From the NCBI GenBank assembly GCA_031256445.1, contig JAIRQN010000018.1, positions 1 through 64,000 on the forward strand: a stretch of DNA of 64,000 nt, in the 5' to 3' direction. Position 1 is the stretch's first letter. Each line of letters begins with the position of its first letter. The notes under the pieces were generated by a model. It was not told the origin of the DNA. It searched no databases and saw only the letters and a list, made by a program, of their open reading frames with translations. The position numbers and the translations under genes are program-made. The DNA comes from Treponema sp. (lineage in GTDB: Bacteria > Spirochaetota > Spirochaetia > Treponematales > Breznakiellaceae). Below, one piece after another: positions 1-9,143 of the stretch.

Positions 1-74
1 TTATGGATCGGAAACATGATTTTTCAGCAAATAAGTGGTACTGTATTAATATACACAAAGCAGAGAGGCTGTTT

Positions 75-710
75 ATGAAACGATTATTATTGGGAGTATG
101 TGTTATTGTTATGTTTTTATCAGCATGCGCCGTATTTCAGAAAAAAACCAATCAGGAAACCATTGGTCAGGAAGCCGTTACCGGAGAAACCGCAGCTCCG
201 GAAACCGCCGTACCTGTTTTTGAGCGGAAAATTGCCGAGGATGTGCCGTCCTTTGTGAGCGACGCTTTAAAGAGTGTTCCCCAGGACGCGCTTGTAGGTA
301 TAGGCGCCGCCAAACTGTCCAATATTAGCATGTCGCAAACAATGGCCGCTGCGCGGGCCCAGGCCGACATCGCCAGGCAGATTAATCAGGTGTTTGTTCA
401 AATGGTGCGCAATTACAGTGTTACAAGCGCGTCAGATCCCGAAATGGTACAGTTATTTCAGGAGCGAATCAGTGTAACAATCGTTAAAGCCAGGCTTTCC
501 GGGGTGTCTTTTCCTGTCCAGTATACGGACGATGACGGCTGTTTTTGGGTAGCCGCAGTCATGAACAGGGAACCGGTTTCTGACACAATATCCAATGCCC
601 AGGATCAGGCTAAAGATGATTTTCCGCAAATGTCCTCCTTTAGTACCGCGGCTTTGCTGAGTGACGCTATTGCGAGTATTGCCAAAGAGGAAATTCCGGT
701 AGCCAGATAA
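75..710 (+). CDS. LPP20-family-like lipoprotein
   Basis: ORF 3..710; likely start at 75 (MKRLLLGVCVIVMFLSACA lipobox). Body 'DALVGIGAAKLSNISMSQTMAAARAQADIARQI' resembles LPP20 lipoproteins. Confidence 0.7.
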   Translation: MKRLLLGVCVIVMFLSACAVFQKKTNQETIGQEAVTGETAAPETAVPVFERKIAEDVPSFVSDALKSVPQDALVGIGAAKLSNISMSQTMAAARAQADIARQINQVFVQMVRNYSVTSASDPEMVQLFQERISVTIVKARLSGVSFPVQYTDDDGCFWVAAVMNREPVSDTISNAQDQAKDDFPQMSSFSTAALLSDAIASIAKEEIPVAR

Positions 711-730
711 TTTTAAAAGATATTAAATAG

Positions 731-826
731 AGTTGTTCGATAACTTCAGTTATTGAACAACTACCGCTTAAAAGAACTTGTGAGACAACTAACTTCGAAC
801 CGAAGGTTCGCAGTTGTCGAACAAGT
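731..826. repeat. Two adjacent intergenic hairpins
   Basis: AGTTGTTCGATAACT (731-745) pairs with AGTTATTGAACAACT (748-762), one wobble. ACTTGT/GACAACT/CGAAC (777-800) pairs with GTTCG/AGTTGTC/ACAAGT (806-826). Confidence 0.7.
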
Positions 827-948
827 CCAATATCATTTTTATACAATTTTTACGTCTTAAAATTTTTTTGTTGAATTATCAATGACCATAATATATCCTG
901 ACTTTATGTATACATTTCTGTTTTTTTAACATAAATGGGAGGATTTAT

Positions 949-3447
949 ATGAATTACGGCTATTTTGATGATGATGCGCGTGAATATGTTATAACCCGCC
1001 CTGATACGCCATATCCGTGGATCAATTATCTGGGATGCGAAGATTTTTACGGCCTTTTTTCCAATACTTCAGGAGGCTATTGCTTCTACAGGGATGCGCG
1101 GATGCTGCGACTTACCCGTTACCGTTACAATAACGTCCCTGCTGACGCTGGAGGGCGCTATTTTTACCTGAAAGACGGCGGCGCAGCAGGCGGCATAGCT
1201 GGCGCGTGCTGCACGGCTGACGCGTGTGGCGCGAATGTGTGGTCTCCTTCCTGGATGCCGATGAAGTCCGCGCTGGATCGTTATGAGTGCCGCCACGGGA
1301 TGGGCTACTCGCGCATTTCCTCCGCGAAGAACGGGCTTGCCTTTTCGCAGGTTTCTTTCGTTCCGTTACGCGACACCTGCGAGATTCACAAAATCACCCT
1401 GAAAAATGAATCGAACGAAGTTAAAAATGTTGACATGTTCTCTTTTATTGAGTTTTGTTTATGGAACGCCAATGACGACATGACCAACTTTCAGCGCAAC
1501 TTCAGCATAGGCGAGGTAGAAGTCCACAACGGCGGTTCGTGCATTTACCATAAGACTGAGTACCGCGAGCGGCGCAATCATTACGCGGTGTGGGCAGTCA
1601 ATGTCCCTGTTGAAGGTTTTGACACGGACAGGGAAACATTCCTTGGCCTTTACAACGGGTTCGATCAGCCGCAAACTGTGTTCGCGGGAAAAGCGAATAA
1701 CTCCGTCGCTTCAGGATGGGCTCCTGTCGGCTCTCATCATATTAAAACGAAACTTGCCGCTGGCGAATCAAAGTCGTTTGTGTTTGTGCTTGGCTACTGT
1801 GAAAATCCCGATGATAAAAAATGGGAGAAACTCTATGTGATCAATAAAGCTCCCGCAAACGCGCTGCTTGAAAAGTACGCGACTGTGGAAGCGGCGGACA
1901 GGGCATTTGCCGAGCTTAACGATTACTGGAAGAATCTTCTGGGACGTTTCACCGTGGAAGCGGAAGACAAAAAAATGGCGCGTATGGCCGGCGTTTGGAA
2001 CCAGTATCAGTGCATGGTGACATTTAACATGTCGCGCAGCGCGTCCTATTTTGAATCGGGGATAGGGCGCGGCATGGGGTTCCGCGATTCAAACCAGGAT
2101 CTTTTGGGATTTGTGCACCTTGTGCCGGAGCGCGCCAGAGCGCGTATTCTGGACATCGCGGCGACACAGTTTCCGGACGGCAGCGCGTATCATCAGTACC
2201 AGCCTTTGACAAAGAGGGGCAATAACGAGGTAGGCTCCGGCTTTAACGACGATCCCCTGTGGCTCATCTGCGGAGTCGCTGCGTATGTCAAGGAAACAGG
2301 CGATTACGCAATTCTGGATGAGAAAGTTCCTTTTGACAACAACGAGGCGTTAGCTGACACGCTCTTTATCCACCTGAAACGCTCTTTCGATTACACGGTG
2401 AACCACAAAGGCCCGCACGGACTGCCGCTTATCGGCCGTGCGGACTGGAACGACTGCCTGAACCTTAACTGCTTTTCCAAAACGCCCGGTGAATCTTTTC
2501 AGACAACGGCGAATTTTGAAAGCGGCATAGCGGAATCTGTTTTAATCGCGGCAATCTTCGCTTTTACCGGGCCGGATTACGCCGAGATTTGCAGAAGGAC
2601 AGGCCGCGCGGAAGAAGCCGCGTATGCTGAAAAAGAAATCGCCGTTATTAAAGACGCGGTTGACAAACACGGCTGGGACGGGAAATGGTTCCTTCGCGCT
2701 TATGACGCGCACGGTAAAAAAATCGGCAGCAGCGAAAATGAAGACGGAAAGCTCTTTATAGAATCCAACGGATTCGCGGTAATGGCGGATATCGGCATTG
2801 AGGACGGACGCGCCCTTAAAGCGCTTGATTCAGTCAAAGAGATGCTGGATACAAAATACGGAATTGTCCTTCAGCAGCCGGCGTACAAGGAGTATCATCT
2901 TGAGTTAGGTGAAATTTCCTCGTACCCGCCGGGGTATAAGGAAAACGCCGGAATTTTCTGCCACAACAATCCGTGGGTCACAATAGCGGAAACCCGTCTT
3001 GGCAGGGGGGATCGCGCCTTTGAGACTTATGCCAAAATATGCCCGGCGTACCGCGAAGACGACAGCGATCTTCGACGCACGGAGCCGTATGTGTACGCTC
3101 AGATGGTCGCCGGCAAAGACGCGCCCCGGCACGGCGAGGCGAAAAATTCCTGGCTCACCGGGACGGCGGCGTGGACATTCGTGAGCATTTCGCAGTATAT
3201 ACTCGGAGTGCGCCCTGTTTATGACGGTTTATTGATTGATCCGTGCATTCCCTCAGGCATGAAAGGATTTACCGTTAAGCGCCATTTCCGGGGCGCTGAT
3301 TATCACATAACGGTGGATAATAAATCAGGAGCGCAGAAGGGAGTTAAGTCTGTTACGGTTGACGGCGTTCCGCTGGATATTACAGCAAATGCAGTATTGC
3401 CAGTTTACGGAGACGGAAAAATTCACAATGTTGTTGTAAAAATGTAA
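949..3447 (+). CDS. GH94 cellobiose phosphorylase-like protein
   Basis: 832 aa; '[28 protein letters not shown]', '[31 protein letters not shown]' typical of GH94 cellobiose phosphorylases. Confidence 0.9.
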   Translation: MNYGYFDDDAREYVITRPDTPYPWINYLGCEDFYGLFSNTSGGYCFYRDARMLRLTRYRYNNVPADAGGRYFYLKDGGAAGGIAGACCTADACGANVWSPSWMPMKSALDRYECRHGMGYSRISSAKNGLAFSQVSFVPLRDTCEIHKITLKNESNEVKNVDMFSFIEFCLWNANDDMTNFQRNFSIGEVEVHNGGSCIYHKTEYRERRNHYAVWAVNVPVEGFDTDRETFLGLYNGFDQPQTVFAGKANNSVASGWAPVGSHHIKTKLAAGESKSFVFVLGYCENPDDKKWEKLYVINKAPANALLEKYATVEAADRAFAELNDYWKNLLGRFTVEAEDKKMARMAGVWNQYQCMVTFNMSRSASYFESGIGRGMGFRDSNQDLLGFVHLVPERARARILDIAATQFPDGSAYHQYQPLTKRGNNEVGSGFNDDPLWLICGVAAYVKETGDYAILDEKVPFDNNEALADTLFIHLKRSFDYTVNHKGPHGLPLIGRADWNDCLNLNCFSKTPGESFQTTANFESGIAESVLIAAIFAFTGPDYAEICRRTGRAEEAAYAEKEIAVIKDAVDKHGWDGKWFLRAYDAHGKKIGSSENEDGKLFIESNGFAVMADIGIEDGRALKALDSVKEMLDTKYGIVLQQPAYKEYHLELGEISSYPPGYKENAGIFCHNNPWVTIAETRLGRGDRAFETYAKICPAYREDDSDLRRTEPYVYAQMVAGKDAPRHGEAKNSWLTGTAAWTFVSISQYILGVRPVYDGLLIDPCIPSGMKGFTVKRHFRGADYHITVDNKSGAQKGVKSVTVDGVPLDITANAVLPVYGDGKIHNVVVKM

Positions 3448-3467
3448 ATAAATTAAGGAGAAAAACA

Positions 3468-5168
3468 ATGTATTACAGTAATTTTATGACAGTTACCTAC
3501 GCGCCGGCTGGTTATCTTGACGATAATTCTGTGGAAGACATTAAAGCTGATATTGAAAAAGTGTGCAGATATATCAAGCTGGACAAGATCTATCTTGAGA
3601 CCTACCGCTCGGAGATTCTTATTGACCGCGAAAAAATGGAAAAAATAAAAGCGCTGTTCATGGAGAAGGGGTTTAAGGTTTCAGGCGGGATTACGACAAC
3701 TGTTAAACGCACATTGATGGGCAGCATGTGTTTTACAGACCCGGAAAACCGCAAGAGGCTCGGGGAAATCGCGGCTTATACCGCGCAGTTATTTGATGAG
3801 GTAATACTTGACGATTTTTATTTTACAAACTGCCGCTGCGAATCGTGCATAAAGGAAAAAGGCAGCAGAGACTGGGCTTCATTCAGGCTCGCGCTCATGA
3901 ACGACATTTCGGAAAATGTTATTATAAAGAACGCGAAAGCGGCAAATCCAAAAGTAAACATGATAATCAAATTTCCCAACTGGTACGACAGTTTTCAGGC
4001 TAACGGCTACAATCTGGAAGACGAGTCCAAAATGTTCGACATGATCTACACGGGAACTGAAACGCGCGATCCTCATTACACGCATCAGAACCTGCCGAGG
4101 TATTTAAGTTATTTCCTGCCGCGGCTGCTGGAAAACATCAAGCCGGGAAAAAACGGCGGCGGCTGGTACGATCTTTTTGAATGTTCGCACGAAGATTATA
4201 TTCAGCAGGCGTATTTAACGCTTTTCGCAAAATGCCGCGAACAGATGATGTTCTGTTTCCCGCTGCTTGTTAACCTGCCTTCATATGCCGCGGCAGCGGG
4301 AGCGTTTTATGACGAAGCCGATCTGTTCATGGGGAAACTTGGCGCTCCTTTGGGCATTGCGTGTTACAAACCGTATCATTCATGCGGAGAGAGGCGGCTC
4401 TATGAATTCCTTGGGATGATCGGAATTCCTCTTGAGCCGTATCCGTATTACCCGTGTGATGCGAAAACTGTGTTTTTAACGGCGGACGCCGCCTGGGACA
4501 GGGACATTGTCAGCAAGATCAAACAGAGTCTAATAAATGGAAGCAAGGTATTTATTACAAGCGGCCTTTATGAAAAACTTTCAGGAAAGGGCATTGAGGA
4601 CATTCTGCCGCTTGAGATTACCGGCAGAAAAATTACAACGGATACATTTACAAACAGCAGTTTCGGCTTCGGCAACACCGGCTATATAAAATCCGGCGGC
4701 GCTGTGACGCTGCCTCATATTGCGTATAACGAAAATGACATTTGGGCGCTGTCTTCGGCCCTTACGCCGTTTAACAGCCATCCGCTTCTGTTGTGCGGCA
4801 CATACGGCAGCGGCAGCATGTACATTCTGGCGGCTCCCGATACTCCCGCAGATCTTTACAAACTTCCGGCGCAGACGCTGACCCTTCTGCGCGGGGAACT
4901 TGATTTGCCCGTAACGCTGGACTGTCCCGGCAGAGTGGGGCTTTTCCTCTATGATAACAATACTTTCATACTGCAGTCGTTCCTGGAAAGGCCGGAACAT
5001 GTTCGCGTGCGCATTAACAGGGCCGGCGCTTCGATTATTCCGCTTGTGGAAACCCGCGCCGCCGGGAAACGGCTCTTTGTATCAAATCTGCCCGCGGGCG
5101 GAAATGAGAGCGCGTTCAATGTGCTGCTGATGCCCTGCCGTTACATGGCATTCCGTATTGAGGGATAA
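3468..5168 (+). CDS. Uncharacterized protein, possible TIM-barrel carbohydrate-related protein, co-directional with GH94
   Basis: 566 aa ORF with RBS (aaggag), 20 bp after GH94 stop; no family named with confidence. Confidence 0.6.
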   Translation: MYYSNFMTVTYAPAGYLDDNSVEDIKADIEKVCRYIKLDKIYLETYRSEILIDREKMEKIKALFMEKGFKVSGGITTTVKRTLMGSMCFTDPENRKRLGEIAAYTAQLFDEVILDDFYFTNCRCESCIKEKGSRDWASFRLALMNDISENVIIKNAKAANPKVNMIIKFPNWYDSFQANGYNLEDESKMFDMIYTGTETRDPHYTHQNLPRYLSYFLPRLLENIKPGKNGGGWYDLFECSHEDYIQQAYLTLFAKCREQMMFCFPLLVNLPSYAAAAGAFYDEADLFMGKLGAPLGIACYKPYHSCGERRLYEFLGMIGIPLEPYPYYPCDAKTVFLTADAAWDRDIVSKIKQSLINGSKVFITSGLYEKLSGKGIEDILPLEITGRKITTDTFTNSSFGFGNTGYIKSGGAVTLPHIAYNENDIWALSSALTPFNSHPLLLCGTYGSGSMYILAAPDTPADLYKLPAQTLTLLRGELDLPVTLDCPGRVGLFLYDNNTFILQSFLERPEHVRVRINRAGASIIPLVETRAAGKRLFVSNLPAGGNESAFNVLLMPCRYMAFRIEG

Positions 5169-5170
5169 TA

Positions 5171-5680
5171 ATGGACGCGGCAGATGAAAAAAAAATCACC
5201 GCATACAGGGAAATGGTGCGCGAATTCATCAATCAGCATCTGGTTTACCCTTTTACTGTCCCCGATGAAAAATGGGAAGAGAAGGAATTCTGTCTGGAAG
5301 CCATCGGTTTAAAAAGACACGCGCTTCGCTGTGTGCCGCGCAATTATTACCGCGATCCCGGTTTTTGCCTTGAAGCGATCAAGCGCAGCAGCGAAGCGAT
5401 TGAGTGGATAGACGAAAAAGTGTTAACGCGGGAGATGTGCTATATAGCGGTCAGGCAGGACGGCCATACCCTGGGGGATGTGCCCAGGGAATTAATGACA
5501 GAAGACCTTATACTTGAAGCGATTAACGAGAACGGGATTGCTTTGGCATATGTGCCGAAAAACTGCCTGACAAAACGGATTATCACCGCGGCGGTAAAAA
5601 AGGAAAGGAACGCCCTTCGTTATGTTCCCGACGAATGGCGGCAGGAAGCGAAAGCCGCGTTAGCTGAAAATAAGAATTAA
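5171..5680 (+). CDS. DUF4116-repeat protein
   Basis: Repeats such as 'FCLEAIKRSSEAIEWIDEKVLTREMCYIAVRQDGHTLGDVPRELMTEDLILEAINENGIALAYVP'. Confidence 0.75.
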   Translation: MDAADEKKITAYREMVREFINQHLVYPFTVPDEKWEEKEFCLEAIGLKRHALRCVPRNYYRDPGFCLEAIKRSSEAIEWIDEKVLTREMCYIAVRQDGHTLGDVPRELMTEDLILEAINENGIALAYVPKNCLTKRIITAAVKKERNALRYVPDEWRQEAKAALAENKN

Positions 5681-5693
5681 TTTTCTTGGGTAC

Positions 5694-6175
5694 TCACATG
5701 ACAGGGAACCAGTAATTTTATTTTAAACAACTCTATTATTGATGTTAATACTTATACCTCTTCTTAACAACAACGCACTGCGCCGCTGTTGCCGGGAAAT
5801 TTACGGGTATTCACATCAAATAGACAATGGAATTAAAATAAAATTTTTATTTACCATATAAACTCATAATGAAGGCGGCTGCGTAGTGCCTTATGGATTA
5901 ATGGAGCAGGCAGGGCGACGGCGGGTCAGCAAAATTGTCTTTGGATATCCCCTCCGGAGAGACCTGACCATAAAACCTATTAATAAAAACAACTTTTATA
6001 ATAATTACTTAATGGTCAGGGCTCAGAGGAGGATTCCTCCAAAAATTTTGATGGCACGCTGGAGCCTTGCCTGCTCTTTTAATTGAAAATATGGACTGGG
6101 TAATACGCAGCCGCCTTCAATGGTGTCTATAAGTTAAATAGTTAAAGAGTTATAGATTAAATCCCTGTCAGGTGA
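5694..6175. repeat. Nested inverted-repeat element in convergent intergenic region
   Basis: Outer arms TCACATGACAGGGA (5694-5707) / TCCCTGTCAGGTGA (6162-6175); perfect 16-bp inner arms TGAAGGCGGCTGCGTA (5870-5885) / TACGCAGCCGCCTTCA (6104-6119); further pairs GAGCAGGCAGGGC/GCCTTGCCTGCTC and CCTGACCAT/ATGGTCAGG. Confidence 0.8.
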
Positions 6176-7204
6176 TTATCCATAATTAATTCCGGCATTG
6201 GCGATAATTACATCTCTTGCCCATTGCTGCCATTCGGGAAGGACATTCAGATCCTCCCATGTGGGGTAATCTTTGGCAATCAGCGAACCGCCGCATTTCC
6301 TGAATTGTTCCGCCATGTTAAGAGCGCCTTCTTTGATGATTTTTTCGTTTCCTGTCGGCATGATCTTCTGAATATCAACAGGGCAGTAAAATACCGCCTT
6401 TTTCCCGAATTCCCGCGCCCATACGTCCGAGCCGCTAAGTTCCGGCTGGTCAAACTGAAAAACATCAACGCCGGCGTCAATCAACTGAGGCACTATTTTG
6501 TAAATCTTTCCGCAGGAGTGCATAAAAAATTTCATTCCGCGGTTGTGAAGTTCGTCAGCCAGCTTTTTGTAATATGGCTTAAAAAGGGCTGTAAAAGATT
6601 CAGGGCTGAAAAAAAGCTCGTTCTGCGTACCAAGGTCGTCGGCGATTATAATCCCCCGAACGCCGTTTTTGTGGGCTCTCTTTATTATTTCTGCGGACAG
6701 ACCGGCAGTCTTTTCCAGAAAAGCCGTTACAAATTCCGGTTCCAGCAGGGTGTCCATTAAAGCCTGATCAATCCGCCTTATGTCCCGCAGCGGCGACCAT
6801 ACTGCAAGGGGCATCCCGCCCAGCACAAATTTATCGCTTTTTTCCCAATGCGCGTTTTCAAATTCCTTGTCTTTTCCTTCGTCAATAAACGGAAGAACAT
6901 AGGTTTCCAGCAAATCCCAGCCGTCCTGTAGCGCGCCTTTAACGCATTCGCCTTTTGTTATACCGTTCAGCCTTCCGTAAATATTCCCCATAACAGTCAT
7001 CTGCAGCTCACCCGAAAAATCCGGCGCCTGCTTTACCAGAGACGGTTCCCGCCCCCATTTGTCAATTTCAATCTCACCCGGCCGCCTGAGAATCGCGGCA
7101 GGGACATGTAAAAAATCTGAAGGATTGTTCCCGTTAAAATCAAAACCTATTCTTGGCGGATTATCATGTTCAATTATCCGCCCGATTAGCTCTTTGCCTG
7201 TCAT
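6176..7204 (-). CDS. Uroporphyrinogen decarboxylase (URO-D) family protein
   Basis: 342 aa; 'GIIIADDLGTQNELFFSPESFTALFKPYYKKLADELHNRGMKFFMHSCGKIYKIVPQLIDAGVDVFQFDQPE' matches the URO-D/corrinoid methyltransferase-like fold. Confidence 0.8.
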   Translation of the reverse strand: MTGKELIGRIIEHDNPPRIGFDFNGNNPSDFLHVPAAILRRPGEIEIDKWGREPSLVKQAPDFSGELQMTVMGNIYGRLNGITKGECVKGALQDGWDLLETYVLPFIDEGKDKEFENAHWEKSDKFVLGGMPLAVWSPLRDIRRIDQALMDTLLEPEFVTAFLEKTAGLSAEIIKRAHKNGVRGIIIADDLGTQNELFFSPESFTALFKPYYKKLADELHNRGMKFFMHSCGKIYKIVPQLIDAGVDVFQFDQPELSGSDVWAREFGKKAVFYCPVDIQKIMPTGNEKIIKEGALNMAEQFRKCGGSLIAKDYPTWEDLNVLPEWQQWARDVIIANAGINYG

Positions 7205-7359
7205 AATTCATTAAAACACGGCTTTTTTAAATTTTCAATATTTTGGATTTTTTTCCCCTGAAAAAAATAAAAAATGTGATATTATTATTTACAGGTGAAT
7301 ATTATCCGCCCGGCCTTGTGGTCGTACAGTGTTATTAAAGCACAATTAAGGAGAAAAAA

Positions 7360-8385
7360 ATGAAAAGTAGATTGAACAAATTGTTCACAAACAGAGGTTT
7401 CGGAAAAACATACGCATTTATCTGCGTTTTTCTGCTGGCATTTGCCCTGATTCCCGTTTATGGAGCGGATGAACTGGACACGGCTATCCGCGAAGCGGGC
7501 GGCTATTTAAACACGCAAATTCAGGGGAGAAGCAGGATTGCCATTATTAATATTCAATCCGATTCACCTTCGCTCTCAAATTATATAATTGATGAGCTTA
7601 CCGCGAATGTGGTAAACAACAGAATCCTTGCCGTGGTTGAAAAAAAACAGCTGGATTCAGCCCGCGCGGAGCAGAAATTACAGGTTTCTGGTGAGGTTAA
7701 TGACAGGGATGCCATAGCTATCGGCCAGATTTCCGGCGCGCATTCAATCGTAACCGGAAGCGTTACTACGGTTGGCAGCCGCTACCGCCTGACAATCCGC
7801 GCTTTGGATGTTAAAACCTCCAGGGTACAGGTTCAGTACAACAAGAACATTAACTCAAGCCCGGTTATTGCCGCCTTTTTAAAGAAAGATGCGCCCGTAG
7901 CCGCAGCGCCCGCACCTGCTCCGGCTCCCGCACCTGCTCCGGCTCCCGCACCTGTAGCAGCGCCCGCTCCGGCAGCCAGAACATCAAGTCTGCAAAATGG
8001 AGAATATACATTTTGGCCGCGGCTTTTTACAATGCGCGCCGGTATTAAAGCAGATAACATTTTTATTCCGCAAATAACCGTTACAAAGGATTTTGTTGTA
8101 ATTCATCTTTGCAGAAGCGCGGCAGGCGCCTGGAAAGATGATGTATCGGGAAACGGTATCAGCGGATTTTATGATAAACGTAATTTTAGACTGCAGAATC
8201 TTGATAATCCTTCTCAATTTTATGAAGTTGTGAGCGCCCAAAGCACAAATAACGGAATGGGGAGAATTTGGACATTGTCATATAACCGTTTTGACGCGAC
8301 AAGACTCAGCCTTTCATGCAAGCCATACAGCGGTGATGATCCGCCTTACATCTTTGAGGAAATTATATTGGGTAAACCGGATTAA
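7360..8385 (+). CDS. Secreted CsgG/LpoB-like protein with Pro-Ala linker and C-terminal beta domain
   Basis: Signal peptide; 'SRIAIINIQSDSPSLSNYIIDELTANVVNNRILAVVEKKQLDSARAEQKLQVSGEVNDRDAIAIGQISGAHSIVTGSV'; PAPAPAPA linker. Confidence 0.75.
   Translation: MKSRLNKLFTNRGFGKTYAFICVFLLAFALIPVYGADELDTAIREAGGYLNTQIQGRSRIAIINIQSDSPSLSNYIIDELTANVVNNRILAVVEKKQLDSARAEQKLQVSGEVNDRDAIAIGQISGAHSIVTGSVTTVGSRYRLTIRALDVKTSRVQVQYNKNINSSPVIAAFLKKDAPVAAAPAPAPAPAPAPAPAPVAAPAPAARTSSLQNGEYTFWPRLFTMRAGIKADNIFIPQITVTKDFVVIHLCRSAAGAWKDDVSGNGISGFYDKRNFRLQNLDNPSQFYEVVSAQSTNNGMGRIWTLSYNRFDATRLSLSCKPYSGDDPPYIFEEIILGKPD
7909..7954. repeat. 18-bp tandem repeat encoding the Pro-Ala linker
   Basis: cccgcacctgctccggct x2.5. 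Confidence 0.85.
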
Positions 8386-8397
8386 TCCCGTCTTGCG

Positions 8398-8937
8398 ATG
8401 AGGGAAGACACCGTACCAATGGACAATCCGCGCAGGATTCCCGTTAACATGCGTTTAAGGCCGGAACATTATGAAAAACTAATGTCCGGCCTTAAGCCTG
8501 AAATGATGGAAGACAAGTGGCTGGTTTATGTTGAAAACGATGTCATTCACTGCCACCGCTCCTGGACAGGCTATGAAACCTACCGCGCCCAGATACACAA
8601 AGACGATAACAGCAGTTATGTGATAACAGAGATTCTCGCGGAGCGGAACGCGGAAAAATATACCAATACCAATGATGATAAAGACATTATGTCATTCTCA
8701 AGAGTAATCGCCTGGCTTGTTCTGCGAACCGGGGTGGAAGATATTATGGGCGGGAGCGAATTTCTGAGATGTCCCAAAGGGCATGTGTACGATTCCAAAC
8801 TGAAAAAATGCCCTTACTGTGACGGTTTGACAATTAACGAAGAACTGGAAAAATTGCTGGATAATGATAAAGAGAATGATACTGTAAAAAATCTGGGAAA
8901 CATCGCGATGTGCTATTTAATGGGGCCAAAAGAATGA
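8398..8937 (+). CDS. Zinc-ribbon protein with C-terminal AMCYxMGP motif
   Basis: 'MEDKWLVYVENDVIHCHRSWTGYETY' N-terminal domain; 'CPKGHVYDSKLKKCPYC' ribbon; ends 'IAMCYLMGPKE'. Confidence 0.65.
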   Translation: MREDTVPMDNPRRIPVNMRLRPEHYEKLMSGLKPEMMEDKWLVYVENDVIHCHRSWTGYETYRAQIHKDDNSSYVITEILAERNAEKYTNTNDDKDIMSFSRVIAWLVLRTGVEDIMGGSEFLRCPKGHVYDSKLKKCPYCDGLTINEELEKLLDNDKENDTVKNLGNIAMCYLMGPKE

Positions 8938-9134
8938 AGGAGAAGGCGGCTGGCAGTTTTAAAAAATGCTCCAATGGCCATGTGTACGATTCTAAATTGG
9001 AGGAATGCCCTTATTGCGGCGGTAAAAAAATAGAGGACGATCTGGAAAATTTGCCGCCCGATGATTCTGATCCGCCGATGGAAACCGCGATGTGTTATGA
9101 CATGGGTCCTAGGTGGCAGGATGATATTGACTGA
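8934..9134 (+). CDS. Small zinc-ribbon protein with C-terminal AMCYxMGP motif
   Basis: ATG at 8934 overlaps the upstream stop (ATGA); 'CSNGHVYDSKLEECPYCGG...ETAMCYDMGPRWQDDID'. Confidence 0.65.
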   Translation: MKEKAAGSFKKCSNGHVYDSKLEECPYCGGKKIEDDLENLPPDDSDPPMETAMCYDMGPRWQDDID

Positions 9135-9143
9135 GAGCCGAAA

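Noticed and set aside
5886-6086. 66-aa ORF inside the inverted-repeat element
   Set aside because: No RBS or recognisable product; lies wholly in palindromic DNA.
6224-6760. 178-aa + strand ORF
   Set aside because: Antisense to the well-supported URO-D gene; no family features.
7833-8060. Antisense ORF with GAGAGAGA tract
   Set aside because: Mirror of the Pro-Ala linker repeats.
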